Numbered from the stretch's first letter, positions 1-8,291 are shown. The stretch: DNA of 19,983 nt from JBBDSV01 sp040904785 (GCA_040904785.1 JBBDSV010000084.1:1-19983), one strand, 5' to 3'. The notes: generated by a model from the letters alone, not told the origin. Numbers and translations: made by a program.

Positions 1-288
1 CGCGCAGCGGGTGCACTCGTTGTCGTCGATGATGAACACCGCGTGGGACTGCTCCGCGAGTGTCTTGAGCGATCCGCTGTCCGCGTCCTTGATGATCTCG
101 GGAGACATCATGTAGATGCATTCCCACGGGCACACGTCTTCACAGGCGCGGCACAAGATGCACAGTTCGGGGGTGAGCCCGATGTGGCGCTTGGGCTTGA
201 CCCGTTCCTGCAACCATGCCGCGTCCACTTGCTGCACGGTGTAGTCGTCGAACATCAGGGGGTGTTCGCCCCGGTCCGTCTTCCCCAC
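1..288 (-). CDS. 4Fe-4S ferredoxin-type protein, 3' end beyond window
   Basis: Only the first 96 codons are visible. They hold a CxxCxxCxxxCP cluster motif (C43, C46, C49, C53, with a further C57) and the start of a second one (C92, C95), so the full protein probably carries two 4Fe-4S clusters and moves electrons. The GTG start at 288 is chosen because AAGGAGG lies five bases upstream; an in-frame ATG at 255 has no such site. The gene follows the membrane protein at 325-840 by 36 bases and is probably co-transcribed with it. That pairing suggests an electron-transfer subunit of a membrane quinone or cytochrome bc-type complex, but no partner subunit lies inside the window, so this is inference. 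The iron-sulfur assignment is firm; the complex is not. Confidence 0.85.
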   Translation of the reverse strand, partial: MGKTDRGEHPLMFDDYTVQQVDAAWLQERVKPKRHIGLTPELCILCRACEDVCPWECIYMMSPEIIKDADSGSLKTLAEQSHAVFIIDDNECTRCA

Positions 289-324
289 TCGTGCCTCCTT
301 GCTTCGCGTTCGGTCTGCCGCCGG

Positions 325-840
325 CTAGCGGTAGCCGCCCGCCTCAGGCTTCTCTTCACCGGATACGAGCGTCTTCGGCAGGCGCCGTTGTACAACGAGC
401 GCGAGCCAGATCGACACGGCGATACCGGCGATCATGAGCCCGACGAGCACGCTCTCGGTGATGACGCTGTAGAGGTTCGAGGCGACGTCGATCCGGGTGC
501 CGTCCTCCAGTGTGAGGCCGACACTCGCGGGGATGATGGTGCCTTCGAGCAGGTTCGAGTTCGACTGGACGAACTGGATCCAGGCATGCGGCAACACCCC
601 GTGCAGCCACCACATAAACGAGAACGCGGCGATCACGCCCATCGTCGCCGACACCCATTCGCGCTTGCCATAGGTCAACTTGGCGATTCCCAGCGGAAGC
701 ACAAACAGTGCGCCGAACCACAGGCCCATGACCGCGAGCCCGACCCAGCCTCGGCCGACGTTCGCCGGATCGCCGAATTGGTACAGCGCCCGGAAGACCT
801 CCGGAAGGGTCGCGAAGAACTCGCTGAACCACTCGAGCAC
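325..840 (-). CDS. three-helix membrane protein of unknown function
   Basis: This 171-residue protein has an amphipathic N-terminus and three likely membrane segments at about residues 32-57, 64-86 and 124-148, then a charged C-terminal tail. A loop of about 35 residues separates helices 2 and 3. The GTG start at 840 has a strong AGGAGGG site seven bases upstream. I do not recognise the family. The ferredoxin-like gene starts 36 bases after its stop with its own good ribosome site, so the two look like one transcription unit, read from a candidate promoter at 903-932. A role as a small integral subunit that anchors an iron-sulfur protein in a respiratory or bc-type complex is plausible but unproven. 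No heme-ligand histidine pairs or quinone-site motifs are obvious. Confidence 0.75.
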   Translation of the reverse strand: MLEWFSEFFATLPEVFRALYQFGDPANVGRGWVGLAVMGLWFGALFVLPLGIAKLTYGKREWVSATMGVIAAFSFMWWLHGVLPHAWIQFVQSNSNLLEGTIIPASVGLTLEDGTRIDVASNLYSVITESVLVGLMIAGIAVSIWLALVVQRRLPKTLVSGEEKPEAGGYR

Positions 841-902
841 CGTGCGTCCCTCCTGTTTCCCGCACCGCGTGCATGATCAGCACGCCACGGCGGCGAGGCG
901 CA

Positions 903-932
903 ACGGTAGCAAGCGGCGCGATGGGCGAACAA
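903..932 (-). promoter_or_regulatory. candidate sigma70-type promoter for the membrane protein/ferredoxin unit
   Basis: On the minus strand TTGTTC (927-932) and TACCGT (903-908) are separated by 18 bases, giving a start near 895 and a leader of about 55 bases. An inverted repeat GCGTGC/GCACGC (867-872 with 880-885) lies in this leader. The promoter sits between the hemL stop and the downstream start, so the downstream pair need not depend on the heme operon. Confidence 0.4.
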
Positions 933-940
933 ACGCCTCC

Positions 941-2230
941 TCATGCACGCGCAGCCACCTCGACTGCCTCGGCAGCCACGGCAACGACACGGTCGATGTC
1001 GTCGTCCGACAGGGCGAGCGACGTGAACACGATCTCGTGGCCCGACGGGGCGAGATAGACGCCGCGGTCCAGCATCGCGTGGAAGAACCGGGCATAGCGT
1101 CGATGATCCGCCGCAGCGACGTCGGAGGCGTTTCGTGGCGCCGTCGCGGCGAAGACGATGCCGGCCAGCGTCGCGTGTCGCACCGCGGTGACCGGAACCG
1201 GCGCCGCGGCGAACACGTCGATCAGCCCGTCGACCAGCCGGGCCGTGCGGCCTTCGAGCGTCGGGTGCGTCTCGTCGTCGATCATCGCCAGTTGTGCGCG
1301 GCCGGCGGCAACCGCGACGGGGTTCCCCGACAGCGTGCCCGCCTGATACACGGGGCCGTCGGGCGCCAACTGCGCCATCAGGTCGGCGCGTCCACCGAAT
1401 GCGGCCAACGGAAGCCCGCCACCGACGACCTTTCCGAGCACCGTCAGGTCGGGCGTGACATCGTGCAGTTGCTGCGCTCCTCCGGGCGCCACGCGAAATC
1501 CGGTGATCACCTCGTCGAACACGAGCACCGCACCGACACGGGTCGCCAGTGCGCGCAGTTCGGCGAGGAAGCCGGGCTCGGGGGCCACGAGATTCATGTT
1601 TGCCGCGACGGGTTCGCACACGATGGCCGCAAGATCGTCCGCGTGGCGTTCGACGACGGCCGTTACGGCATCCAGGTCGTTCCACTCGACGACGACGGTG
1701 TCGGCGGCAGCGCCCGGCGTCACGCCGGGCGAGCCAGGAATGCCGAGCGTCGCCACGCCCGAGCCGGCCGACACGAGCAGCGCATCGACGTGCCCGTGGT
1801 AGTGGCCAGCAAACTTGAGCACCGTGTTCCGCCCCGTCGCCCCACGCGCGAGCCGGATGGCGGTCATCGCCGCCTCGGTGCCGGAGTTGACGAGCCGGAC
1901 CTGCTCGATCGACGGAACGAGCGCGATGATCGCCTCGGCGAGGTCGACCTCGCCGGCGGTCGGAGCGCCGAACGACGACCCGAGCGCGACCGCATCGGTC
2001 ACTGCGGCGACCACCGCGGGTGGCGCGTGCCCGAACAGCAGCGGCCCCCACGAGCCGACGAGATCGAGATACCGGTTGCCGTCGACATCGATGAGCTCGC
2101 CACGTTCGCCACGGGCGATGAATCGAGGAGTGCCGTCAACCGCGGTGAACGCGCGAACGGGCGAGTTGACCCCGCCGGGGATCACCGCCCGCGCGCGGTC
2201 GAAGAGCTGCTGGGACCGTTCGGTCGACAT
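941..2230 (-). CDS. hemL: glutamate-1-semialdehyde 2,1-aminomutase
   Basis: A PLP-dependent class-III aminotransferase-fold enzyme that converts glutamate-1-semialdehyde to 5-aminolevulinate, the second committed step of the C5 heme pathway. The N-terminus has the family's PGGVNSPVR stretch, the cofactor region FDEVITGFR is present, and the Schiff-base lysine is in VLGKVVGGGLP (K267 counted from the ATG). The length of 429 residues is normal. The ATG at 2230 is preferred over a GTG three codons upstream (2239) because GGTGG lies five bases before the ATG. It begins 17 bases after the hemB stop and is the last gene of the hem operon. Nothing suggests damage. Confidence 0.97.
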   Translation of the reverse strand: MSTERSQQLFDRARAVIPGGVNSPVRAFTAVDGTPRFIARGERGELIDVDGNRYLDLVGSWGPLLFGHAPPAVVAAVTDAVALGSSFGAPTAGEVDLAEAIIALVPSIEQVRLVNSGTEAAMTAIRLARGATGRNTVLKFAGHYHGHVDALLVSAGSGVATLGIPGSPGVTPGAAADTVVVEWNDLDAVTAVVERHADDLAAIVCEPVAANMNLVAPEPGFLAELRALATRVGAVLVFDEVITGFRVAPGGAQQLHDVTPDLTVLGKVVGGGLPLAAFGGRADLMAQLAPDGPVYQAGTLSGNPVAVAAGRAQLAMIDDETHPTLEGRTARLVDGLIDVFAAAPVPVTAVRHATLAGIVFAATAPRNASDVAAADHRRYARFFHAMLDRGVYLAPSGHEIVFTSLALSDDDIDRVVAVAAEAVEVAARA

Positions 2231-2247
2231 CTGTTCCACCGATGCGA

Positions 2248-3237
2248 TCAGTCGAGGCGGTGTGCGAGTGCCAGCGCCGCATAGGTGAGCACGATGTCGG
2301 CTCCGGCACGACGGATCGCCGTGAGCGTCTCGAGCAACGCATCGTCGGCATCGATCCAGCCCTGTTCGGCTGCCGCGTGCAGCATCGCGTACTCCCCGGA
2401 CACCTGGTAGGCCGCCAGCGGAAGGTCGAACGCAGCGCGCGCATCGGCGATGACGTCGAGCGCGGTCAGCGCCGGCTTGACCATGAGCGCATCGGCGCCC
2501 TCGGCGGCGTCGAAGGCGAGTTCGCGGCGTGCCTCTCGCCGGTTGGCGACGTCCATCTGGTGCGAGGCGCGATCGCCGTCGACCAGACCCGACTCGGCGG
2601 CGTCGCGAAACGGCCCGTAGAAGGCCGAAGCGAATTTCGCGGCGTACGCGACGATGCCGACGTCTCGATGGCCGGCGTCGTCGAGGCCGGCACGGATTCC
2701 GGCGACCTGACCGTCCATCATGCCAGACGGCGCGATGAGGTCGACCCCGGCCGCGGCGTATGCGACCGAGTCGCGCACATAGGCGTCGACTGCGGCGTCG
2801 TTGTCGACGACGCCCTGCGGGTCGAGCGGGCCGCAGTTTCCGTGGTCGGTGTACTCACACTGGCAGACGTCGGCCCAGACGACCACCTCGTCACCGACCG
2901 CGTCACGGATCGTGCGCGCGGCCGTCGGCACCGGCCCGTCGGGATCCCAACCGCCACTGCCCTCGCCATCCTTGTACTCGGGCACACCGAAGAGGATCAC
3001 CCCACCGATGCCGGCATCGCGGATCTCGCGCGCCACCCCGGCCACGGCAGCGGGCGGATGCTGGACCACCCCCGGCAGCGAGGGAATCGGTTCGGACGCC
3101 TCAAGCCCCGCCTTGACGAACACGGGGAGCACGAGTGCGGACGGCGGCGTGAACGTCTCACGGAAGGAACGACGCATCGCCGCCGTGCGCCGCGTCCGCC
3201 GCAGGCGCACGTGCGGGAATTGACTGCCGTGGCTCAC
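2248..3237 (-). CDS. hemB: delta-aminolevulinic acid dehydratase (porphobilinogen synthase)
   Basis: Condenses two 5-aminolevulinate molecules to porphobilinogen. Both active-site lysines are present: K201 in AAKFASAFYGP and K254 in LMVKPA. The metal site is DVCQCEYTDHGNC with C125, C127 and C135, the zinc-binding three-cysteine version rather than the magnesium-type aspartate version. The GTG at 3237 (329 residues) is chosen because it restores the arginine-rich N-terminal arm that aligns with E. coli HemB; an ATG at 3177 would cut that arm off. The ribosome site is weak. There are 43 bases between hemD and this gene, the widest gap between hemA and hemL. Confidence 0.97.
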   Translation of the reverse strand: MSHGSQFPHVRLRRTRRTAAMRRSFRETFTPPSALVLPVFVKAGLEASEPIPSLPGVVQHPPAAVAGVAREIRDAGIGGVILFGVPEYKDGEGSGGWDPDGPVPTAARTIRDAVGDEVVVWADVCQCEYTDHGNCGPLDPQGVVDNDAAVDAYVRDSVAYAAAGVDLIAPSGMMDGQVAGIRAGLDDAGHRDVGIVAYAAKFASAFYGPFRDAAESGLVDGDRASHQMDVANRREARRELAFDAAEGADALMVKPALTALDVIADARAAFDLPLAAYQVSGEYAMLHAAAEQGWIDADDALLETLTAIRRAGADIVLTYAALALAHRLD

Positions 3238-3280
3238 GTCAGGACCCGTTCGTCTGCGTCGAGCAGCGTACTGGCGGTCG

Positions 3281-4042
3281 TCACGTTGCCGCCGCGACGA
3301 CCGCGGCGACGAGCCCGTCGAGGTCGTGTGGCGACGCCTCGGCTGCGACCTCGAAGCCGTGCTCCCGGCAGGTCGCGGTCGTGACCGGCCCGATCGACAC
3401 GACCTGCGCCTGCCAGCCGTCCGGGGCGAGCGACGCGAAATGGCGGGCCGTCGACGACGAGGCGAGCACGACGAAATCGATCGCACCGGCACGCAGCGAG
3501 TCAGACGTCTCCGCGGACAGCGCCTCGGGCGCTCGGGTGCGGTAGGCCGTGACCTCATCAGGGTCGTAGCCCTTCTCCCGCAACCGTGCGCTCAGCACCG
3601 GATTGGCGATGTCGGCGCGAGGCAGCAGCGCCCGACCCGTTCCGGCGGGAACCGCCGCACCGAGTGCTGCGGTCGTGGCAACGTCAGGGATGACGTCGGG
3701 TGCGAACCCGGCAGTCGCCTCGAGTGACGCCGCCGTTCCCGGACCGACCGCAGCGACCAACCGTGGCGAACGCAGGACATCGACATCGTGTCCCGCCTGC
3801 TGGCACGCCGCGGCGAGCGCGTCCACACCGTTGGGCGAGGTGACCGCGAGCACGGTGTAGTCACCGGCGGCAAGCGCATCGACAGCACGACGGAGGCCAG
3901 AGGCATCACCCGGTTCGATGCGCAGCAGCGGCTCGTGGACGACCTCGGCGCCGAGTGCTCGCAGGCGCATGGCGAGGGCATCTTCCTGCCCTCGCGCACG
4001 GCCGATGAGCACGCGGGAGCCGGCGAGCGGACCGGCGGTCAT
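3281..4042 (-). CDS. hemD: uroporphyrinogen-III synthase
   Basis: Cyclises hydroxymethylbilane with inversion of ring D to uroporphyrinogen III. The protein is 253 residues and shows the expected two-lobe pattern: GSRVLIGRA at the start, VTSPNGVDAL in the first lobe, YRTRAPE at the crossover and VLASSSTARHF in the second lobe. HemD sequences diverge strongly, so recognition rests on these segments plus position directly after hemC. The ATG at 4042 overlaps the hemC stop by four bases (ATGA), implying translational coupling. It is a stand-alone gene, not fused to a uroporphyrinogen-III methyltransferase as in some actinobacteria. Confidence 0.93.
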   Translation of the reverse strand: MTAGPLAGSRVLIGRARGQEDALAMRLRALGAEVVHEPLLRIEPGDASGLRRAVDALAAGDYTVLAVTSPNGVDALAAACQQAGHDVDVLRSPRLVAAVGPGTAASLEATAGFAPDVIPDVATTAALGAAVPAGTGRALLPRADIANPVLSARLREKGYDPDEVTAYRTRAPEALSAETSDSLRAGAIDFVVLASSSTARHFASLAPDGWQAQVVSIGPVTTATCREHGFEVAAEASPHDLDGLVAAVVAAAT

Positions 4043-4998
4043 CGATCGTCGCCACCCAGGACGGCGCTGCCGCCTGCATCGAGCAGGCTGGCCGCCATGG
4101 CGCGGCCGAGCGTCACCGCCGCATCGCCGCCGGTTTCGTGCGACGCGCGAAACAACCGGGTGCCGTTGACGTCGGCGACCAGCCCGAGCAGCACGAGCCG
4201 GGACTCTCCAGCGGCGGTGCGGCGCAGCTCGGCGTGCGCGCCGATGGGCGCGCTGCAGCCGCCCTCGAGCACCGCCAACATCTCCCGCTCCGCAAGCACC
4301 TCGGTGCGCGTGTCGGCATCGTCGATGAGCTGCAGCGAGGCGATCGCCGCAGCATCGTCGGCGCGACACTCGACCGCCAGCGCGCCCTGCGCGGGCGCGT
4401 GCAACATCTCCCCGTGTTCCAACGGAACCGCGGTCAGCCCGTCGATCTCGGGTCGCAGTCGCAGAAGTCCGGCGACGGCGACCACGACGGCGTCGAGATC
4501 CCCCGCGGCGACCCGTTCCAATCGGGTGGTCAGGTTCCCGCGCAGCGGTTGGACGAGCACGTCGCGTCGATGGTTGAGCAGCTGGGCGCGTCGGCGGACC
4601 GACGAGGTGCCGACGGTGACGGTGCGATCGCGCGGCAGCTCGGCGAAGCGCCACCCGTCACGGGACACGAGCGCGTCGCGCGGATCGACCCGTGCCGGCA
4701 CCGCACCGATGACCAGCCCCGGGGCACGACCGGTCGGCAGATCCTTGTACGAGTGGACAACGACGTCGCAGTCGCCGTCGAGCACCGCCTGCCTGGTTCG
4801 ATCGACGAACACACCCTTGGCATCGAACGATTCGATCGCACGGTCGGGATGTTCGTCACCGGTCGTCGCGAGCGGGACGAGTTCCGTCGGCCGTCGCGTC
4901 GCCGCGTGCAGCGCGTCGGCGACCTGTTGCGCCTGGGCGCGCGCGAGCGCCGACCGACGGGTCGCGACACGCAACGTGCCGTCGGAGGAGCGCGTCAC
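4039..4998 (-). CDS. hemC: hydroxymethylbilane synthase (porphobilinogen deaminase)
   Basis: Polymerises four porphobilinogens into hydroxymethylbilane on a covalently bound dipyrromethane cofactor. The cofactor cysteine is C248 in LEGGCSAPIGAHA, the catalytic aspartate is D86 in VHSYKDLPT, and the arginine-rich substrate loops (GTSSVRRRAQL, PLRGNLTTRL) are intact. Length of 319 residues is typical. It starts with GTG at 4998, six bases after the hemA stop, and its TGA overlaps the hemD start. The ribosome site is only a weak GGCGG, consistent with coupling to hemA translation. Confidence 0.97.
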   Translation of the reverse strand: MTRSSDGTLRVATRRSALARAQAQQVADALHAATRRPTELVPLATTGDEHPDRAIESFDAKGVFVDRTRQAVLDGDCDVVVHSYKDLPTGRAPGLVIGAVPARVDPRDALVSRDGWRFAELPRDRTVTVGTSSVRRRAQLLNHRRDVLVQPLRGNLTTRLERVAAGDLDAVVVAVAGLLRLRPEIDGLTAVPLEHGEMLHAPAQGALAVECRADDAAAIASLQLIDDADTRTEVLAEREMLAVLEGGCSAPIGAHAELRRTAAGESRLVLLGLVADVNGTRLFRASHETGGDAAVTLGRAMAASLLDAGGSAVLGGDDR

Positions 4999-5004
4999 GG
5001 CCGC

Positions 5005-6270
5005 CTACTCGTCGAGGTCGAACAGGTCACGGACGACGTCAGCGGGAATGTCCCCCGAACCCTGCTCGGCACGGGCACGTAGCCGCACCGTCGGTTCGTG
5101 GAGCAGCGTGTTGACGATGCCGCGCGTGAGCGCCTCGACCGCCGCGCGCTCACGGTCATCGAGGGTCGCCAACCGGGCAGCGAGCCGCTCGAACTCGGCC
5201 TGACGGATCTCCTCGGATCGATCACGCAGCGCGCGGATCGTCGGGTCGACCATCCGTTCGCGAGTCCACGCCATGAAGCGCGCAGCCTCCTCGTCGACGA
5301 TCGCCCGCGCCTCGGCAAGCACGGTCCCGGTGACACCGCGGTCGGTGCGTTCACGGATGTCGGCCACATCGAGCACCTCGACGCCATCGATCGACGCACA
5401 GGCCGGATCAACGTTGCGCGGCACGGCGAGGTCGAGCAGCACGAGCGGCGCCGATCGCTGCCGTGAACCGGCGGCAGACGCGACGAGTTCGGGGTCCAAC
5501 AGCGGTGTGGCGGCTCCCGTGGTGCAGATCACCACGTCGGCGGCTGCCACGGCGTCGGCGAGTGTTTCGACCGTCCGAGCGGACGCTCCCAATCGGGCGA
5601 CCAGTCGATCGGCCTTGTCGCGGTGGCGGTTCCAGACGAGCACGTCGTCGCTCGACGCGTCGATCAGACGGTCCGCGCTAAGCGCACCCATCTTGCCGGC
5701 GCCGACCAAGGCGACCGTGCGGCCCGCCATCTGCCCGCCGAGTCGGGCACGGATCGCGTCGATGCCGACGTCGACCATCGAGGATGCACCGTCGGCGATC
5801 GCCGTTTCGCGGCGAAGACGCCGACCGACCTGCACCGCCTGACGGAACACGCGTTGCAGGATCCGTCGCGACGTCCCGTGCTCCCGCGCGGCTTCGCCGG
5901 CCTGACGGACCTGCAGACCGATCTGCCGTTCCCCGATCACCATCGAGTCGAGTCCGCCGGCGACCGCGAACAGGTGCGCGGCGGCGCGGTCGTCGTGATA
6001 GCTGTAGTGGAGCTCATCGAAATCCTGCGGATGGATGTCGGCCCGCTCGGCGAACCAGGCGCGAATCTCTGCCAGCCCGGGGTGGAATCGTGCGACCGAG
6101 GCATAGACCTCAACCCGATTGCAGGTCGAGAGCACCGCGACTTCGGCGACATTGTCACCACCCACGAGTTCGTCGAGGGCTTTGGGCACGTCGTCGGTGG
6201 CGACCGCGAGCCGTTCGAGCACCGACAGGTCAGCACTGCGGTGGTTGCACCCGACGACGAGCAGTGACAT
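5005..6270 (-). CDS. hemA: glutamyl-tRNA reductase
   Basis: Reduces glutamyl-tRNA(Glu) with NADPH to glutamate-1-semialdehyde, the first and usually controlled step of the C5 pathway. The protein (421 residues) opens with MSLLVVGCNHRSA, has the catalytic cysteine C50 in LSTCNRVEVYA, the conserved GGLDSMVIGE segment (105-114), and an NADPH Rossmann motif GAGKMG at 190-195. The C-terminal helical dimerisation domain covers roughly 320-421. The ATG at 6270 is used because homologues begin exactly there, although the upstream ribosome site is weak. There is a 130-base leader between rex and this gene with an inverted repeat and a possible promoter, so hemA may also be read separately from rex. 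Confidence 0.97.
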   Translation of the reverse strand: MSLLVVGCNHRSADLSVLERLAVATDDVPKALDELVGGDNVAEVAVLSTCNRVEVYASVARFHPGLAEIRAWFAERADIHPQDFDELHYSYHDDRAAAHLFAVAGGLDSMVIGERQIGLQVRQAGEAAREHGTSRRILQRVFRQAVQVGRRLRRETAIADGASSMVDVGIDAIRARLGGQMAGRTVALVGAGKMGALSADRLIDASSDDVLVWNRHRDKADRLVARLGASARTVETLADAVAAADVVICTTGAATPLLDPELVASAAGSRQRSAPLVLLDLAVPRNVDPACASIDGVEVLDVADIRERTDRGVTGTVLAEARAIVDEEAARFMAWTRERMVDPTIRALRDRSEEIRQAEFERLAARLATLDDRERAAVEALTRGIVNTLLHEPTVRLRARAEQGSGDIPADVVRDLFDLDE

Positions 6271-6321
6271 GAGTGAGCGACGCCTTGGGATCGGAGTCGG
6301 CGCGAGCGACACGCCCGGGTG

Positions 6322-6351
6322 AGCGTACCTCGCACTGCCGGGGCGCCCCAA
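6322..6351 (-). promoter_or_regulatory. weak candidate promoter for hemA
   Basis: On the minus strand TTGGGG (6346-6351) and TACGCT (6322-6327) are 18 bases apart, placing a start near 6315 and a 45-base leader before the hemA ATG. The -35 match is poor. The inverted repeat at 6338-6377 overlaps the -35 side. Confidence 0.25.
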
Positions 6352-6377
6352 AGGCAGATGCTGGAAGGGTGCCCCGG
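6338..6377. repeat. long inverted repeat between rex and hemA
   Basis: Arms 6338-6348 and 6367-6377 (CCGGGGCGCCC against GGGTGCCCCGG) pair over 11 positions with one non-Watson-Crick position, around an 18-base loop. On the minus-strand transcript it would form a stable hairpin about 70 bases before the hemA start and 24 bases after the rex stop. No U-tract follows, so it is not a standard intrinsic terminator. It could be a processing or attenuation site, or an operator overlapping the candidate hemA promoter. Confidence 0.5.
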
Positions 6378-6400
6378 TGGCGGATGGTGCGATGGCGTGC

Positions 6401-7066
6401 TCAGCCGGTGGCGGCGGGCGAGGACTCGGCGAACTGCTCGTAGAACGACAGGATCTGCAATTCGGTGGACAGGTCGACGGTGCGCACCGTGACGTGATCC
6501 GGGACATCGAGATGGACCGGTGCGAAGTTGAGGATCGCGGTCACCCCTGCATCGACGACGGCGTCGACCGCCTGCTGGGCGTGGGCTGACGGCGTGGCGA
6601 TCACGGCGAACGTAACGTGCTCACGCGAGACGATCTCGGGGATCGCTTCCGGGTCGGCGACGACGTGCGCTCCGACACGCGTACCCACCTTGTGAGGATC
6701 GGCGTCGATGAGCGCCGCGACATCGAAGCCGCGCCGGTCGAACCCGTCGTAGCTCGCCAGGGCCGCCCCGAGGTTGCCGACACCGACGATGATGACCCGA
6801 CGGGCGTCGGTCAGGCCGAGCACCTGGGAGATTTCTGTCGTCAACTCCGCGACGTTGTAGCCGACGCCACGTGTGCCGTACGTCCCGAGGAACGACAGGT
6901 CCTTGCGGACCTTCGCCGAATTGAGTCCGGCTGAGCGCGCAAGCTCGTCGCTTGACATCGTCGTCGTGCCGACCTCGGCGGCCTCGACGAGCACCTGCAG
7001 ATAGAGCGGCAGTCGCGCGACGGTCGCTTCGGGAATGCGTCGGTCCACAGATCCTCTGGTGTTCAT
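6401..7066 (-). CDS. rex: redox-sensing transcriptional repressor Rex
   Basis: Rex repressors sense the NADH/NAD+ ratio and control respiratory and fermentative genes; NADH binding releases them from DNA. The N-terminal winged helix (about 10-85) contains IPEATVARLPLY and the recognition region LNSAKVRKDLSFLG, followed by the typical YGTRGVGY. The NAD(H) Rossmann domain has GVGNLG at 95-100 and D121 after the second strand, and the C-terminal swapping helix is LSTELQILSFYEQF. The length of 221 residues is short but complete. The ATG at 7066 has no clear ribosome site; a GTG at 7048 behind AGAGGA is an alternative. In Streptomyces coelicolor rex also precedes hemACD. I did not find a convincing Rex operator (TTGTGAA-type palindrome) nearby. 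Confidence 0.95.
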   Translation of the reverse strand: MNTRGSVDRRIPEATVARLPLYLQVLVEAAEVGTTTMSSDELARSAGLNSAKVRKDLSFLGTYGTRGVGYNVAELTTEISQVLGLTDARRVIIVGVGNLGAALASYDGFDRRGFDVAALIDADPHKVGTRVGAHVVADPEAIPEIVSREHVTFAVIATPSAHAQQAVDAVVDAGVTAILNFAPVHLDVPDHVTVRTVDLSTELQILSFYEQFAESSPAATG

Positions 7067-7077
7067 CGCTGGTCAGG

Positions 7078-7362
7078 CTAGGCGGTGCGTCGCGAGTGTC
7101 CCAATGCACGACGCCGGCGCGAGCGACGCACGGCCCGGCGCACGACCCCGTGGCCGAGCTCCGTCGCAGCGATCTCGGTGCCGTCGACCGTGACAACCGG
7201 GACGCGTACGGCGTACCGGGCCTGCAAGCCGGGGTCGTCGTCGACATCGACGATGCGGACGTCCGCCCGGCGTGCCTCGGTGGCGACGAGCGCCTCGGCG
7301 CGAGTGCACAACCCGCACCCCTGACGGGTGTAGACGACGACGTCGGGCCGGCGGCCGCTCAC
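7078..7362 (-). CDS. glutaredoxin-like thiol-disulfide protein
   Basis: A 94-residue thioredoxin-fold protein with the redox motif C16-G-L-C19 after the first strand (VVVYTRQGCGLC) and the cis-proline P55 in VRVPVVTVDG. The C-terminus is unusually arginine-rich, and the domain itself ends near residue 80. The GTG start at 7362 overlaps the upstream membrane-protein stop by four bases (GTGA), and its TAG is 11 bases before the rex ATG, so the three genes look translationally linked. From memory, mycobacteria also carry a small glutaredoxin-like gene just upstream of hemA. The reductant (mycothiol, thioredoxin reductase or other) cannot be told from sequence. Confidence 0.88.
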   Translation of the reverse strand: MSGRRPDVVVYTRQGCGLCTRAEALVATEARRADVRIVDVDDDPGLQARYAVRVPVVTVDGTEIAATELGHGVVRRAVRRSRRRRALGHSRRTA

Positions 7363-8291
7363 GGGTCGACCGGCCGTGTGGTGCGAACGAAGCCCGCATA
7401 CATCACCGAAACACCGATCGTGAACGCGATCGCATGTCCGACGGTGTCCCCGAGGAACGACAGCACCCCGCCGGCCGCGGCGATGGCCACACCCAGACCG
7501 ACGAGCAGGTTGCCACGCACGAGGTGCGCCAGGCCTTCGCCGGCACCGGTCCGTCCACGGAACAGCCATCGCGCGATCGCGTGGGCGTATCCGCCGACAC
7601 GAGCGTCAGCGACGAGTTGCCGGTCGGCGTCGCGAGCCGGTCGGCGCCACACCAGCACCGCACTGCTGACCAGCGCGCTGACGACCACCGTGACCGCTCC
7701 CACCGAGTTCCCCGCGACCGCGAAGCCGCGCACGATGGGCGCGAACACCTCTGCGCCCTCGGGCACGCCGGAGGTCGGCAACGGCTCGACGTAATCGGCG
7801 GCGAGCACGATCGCCGCGGCGAGGGCGCTGAACACGATCAGCACCAGTGCAGCCGCACCGACGACCACGCGTTGCCGGCCGACGAGAAGGGCGGCGGCCC
7901 ATCCGAGCGCGAGCGCGGCCGACGGCCACCACAATGCCGCCAGTTCGGCGGCCAGCGCCTGCCGTGCGACCAGCACGGCGACCGCGAGCAGGACCACACC
8001 GGTCCACCGTGACACCGACGCCCGCGACGCGTTGACGGCGATCGAGCCGAGCGCGAGCCACGGGACGTTGAGAACCGCGCCGAAGACGTAGAAGAGTCGG
8101 AACTCAGCCGACGTCCATCCGTTGAGCGGTCCGACGAGCAATGCGGTCGACGCCGTGCAGAACATGACGAGCGCCACGCCCCAGATGAGCAACGCCCGAT
8201 TCGTGCGTCCGCGCGCCCACCAGCGGCGCAGAAGTGTCAAAGCGAACAGGGCGCTGACGGAAACGGCGACGGCTGCCGTGACGACGGCCAC
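7359..8291 (-). CDS. polytopic membrane protein of unknown function
   Basis: A 310-residue protein with roughly nine predicted membrane segments (about 2-20, 32-53, 63-85, 96-115, 120-137, 144-165, 188-215, 259-281, 283-302). A polar stretch at about 216-255 rich in Arg and Asp is probably cytoplasmic. The GTG at 8291 is supported by AAGGAG five to six bases upstream. I recognise no family and see no catalytic motif, cysteine pair or transporter signature. It is the first gene of the run leading into the glutaredoxin, rex and hem genes, and its stop overlaps the glutaredoxin start, so it may act in the same redox or respiratory context, but this is only context. Confidence 0.8.
   Translation of the reverse strand: MAVVTAAVAVSVSALFALTLLRRWWARGRTNRALLIWGVALVMFCTASTALLVGPLNGWTSAEFRLFYVFGAVLNVPWLALGSIAVNASRASVSRWTGVVLLAVAVLVARQALAAELAALWWPSAALALGWAAALLVGRQRVVVGAAALVLIVFSALAAAIVLAADYVEPLPTSGVPEGAEVFAPIVRGFAVAGNSVGAVTVVVSALVSSAVLVWRRPARDADRQLVADARVGGYAHAIARWLFRGRTGAGEGLAHLVRGNLLVGLGVAIAAAGGVLSFLGDTVGHAIAFTIGVSVMYAGFVRTTRPVDP

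Noticed and set aside
680..2284. 534-codon plus-strand open frame
   Set aside because: It lies opposite hemL, which has all its family motifs; the frame is Arg/Asp-rich with no recognisable domain, a shadow of GC-rich codon use.
3238..3558. N-terminal extension of hemB to 3558
   Set aside because: It would overlap hemD for 278 bases and encodes Arg/Ser/Pro-rich sequence unlike any HemB; GTG 3237 gives the family N-terminus.
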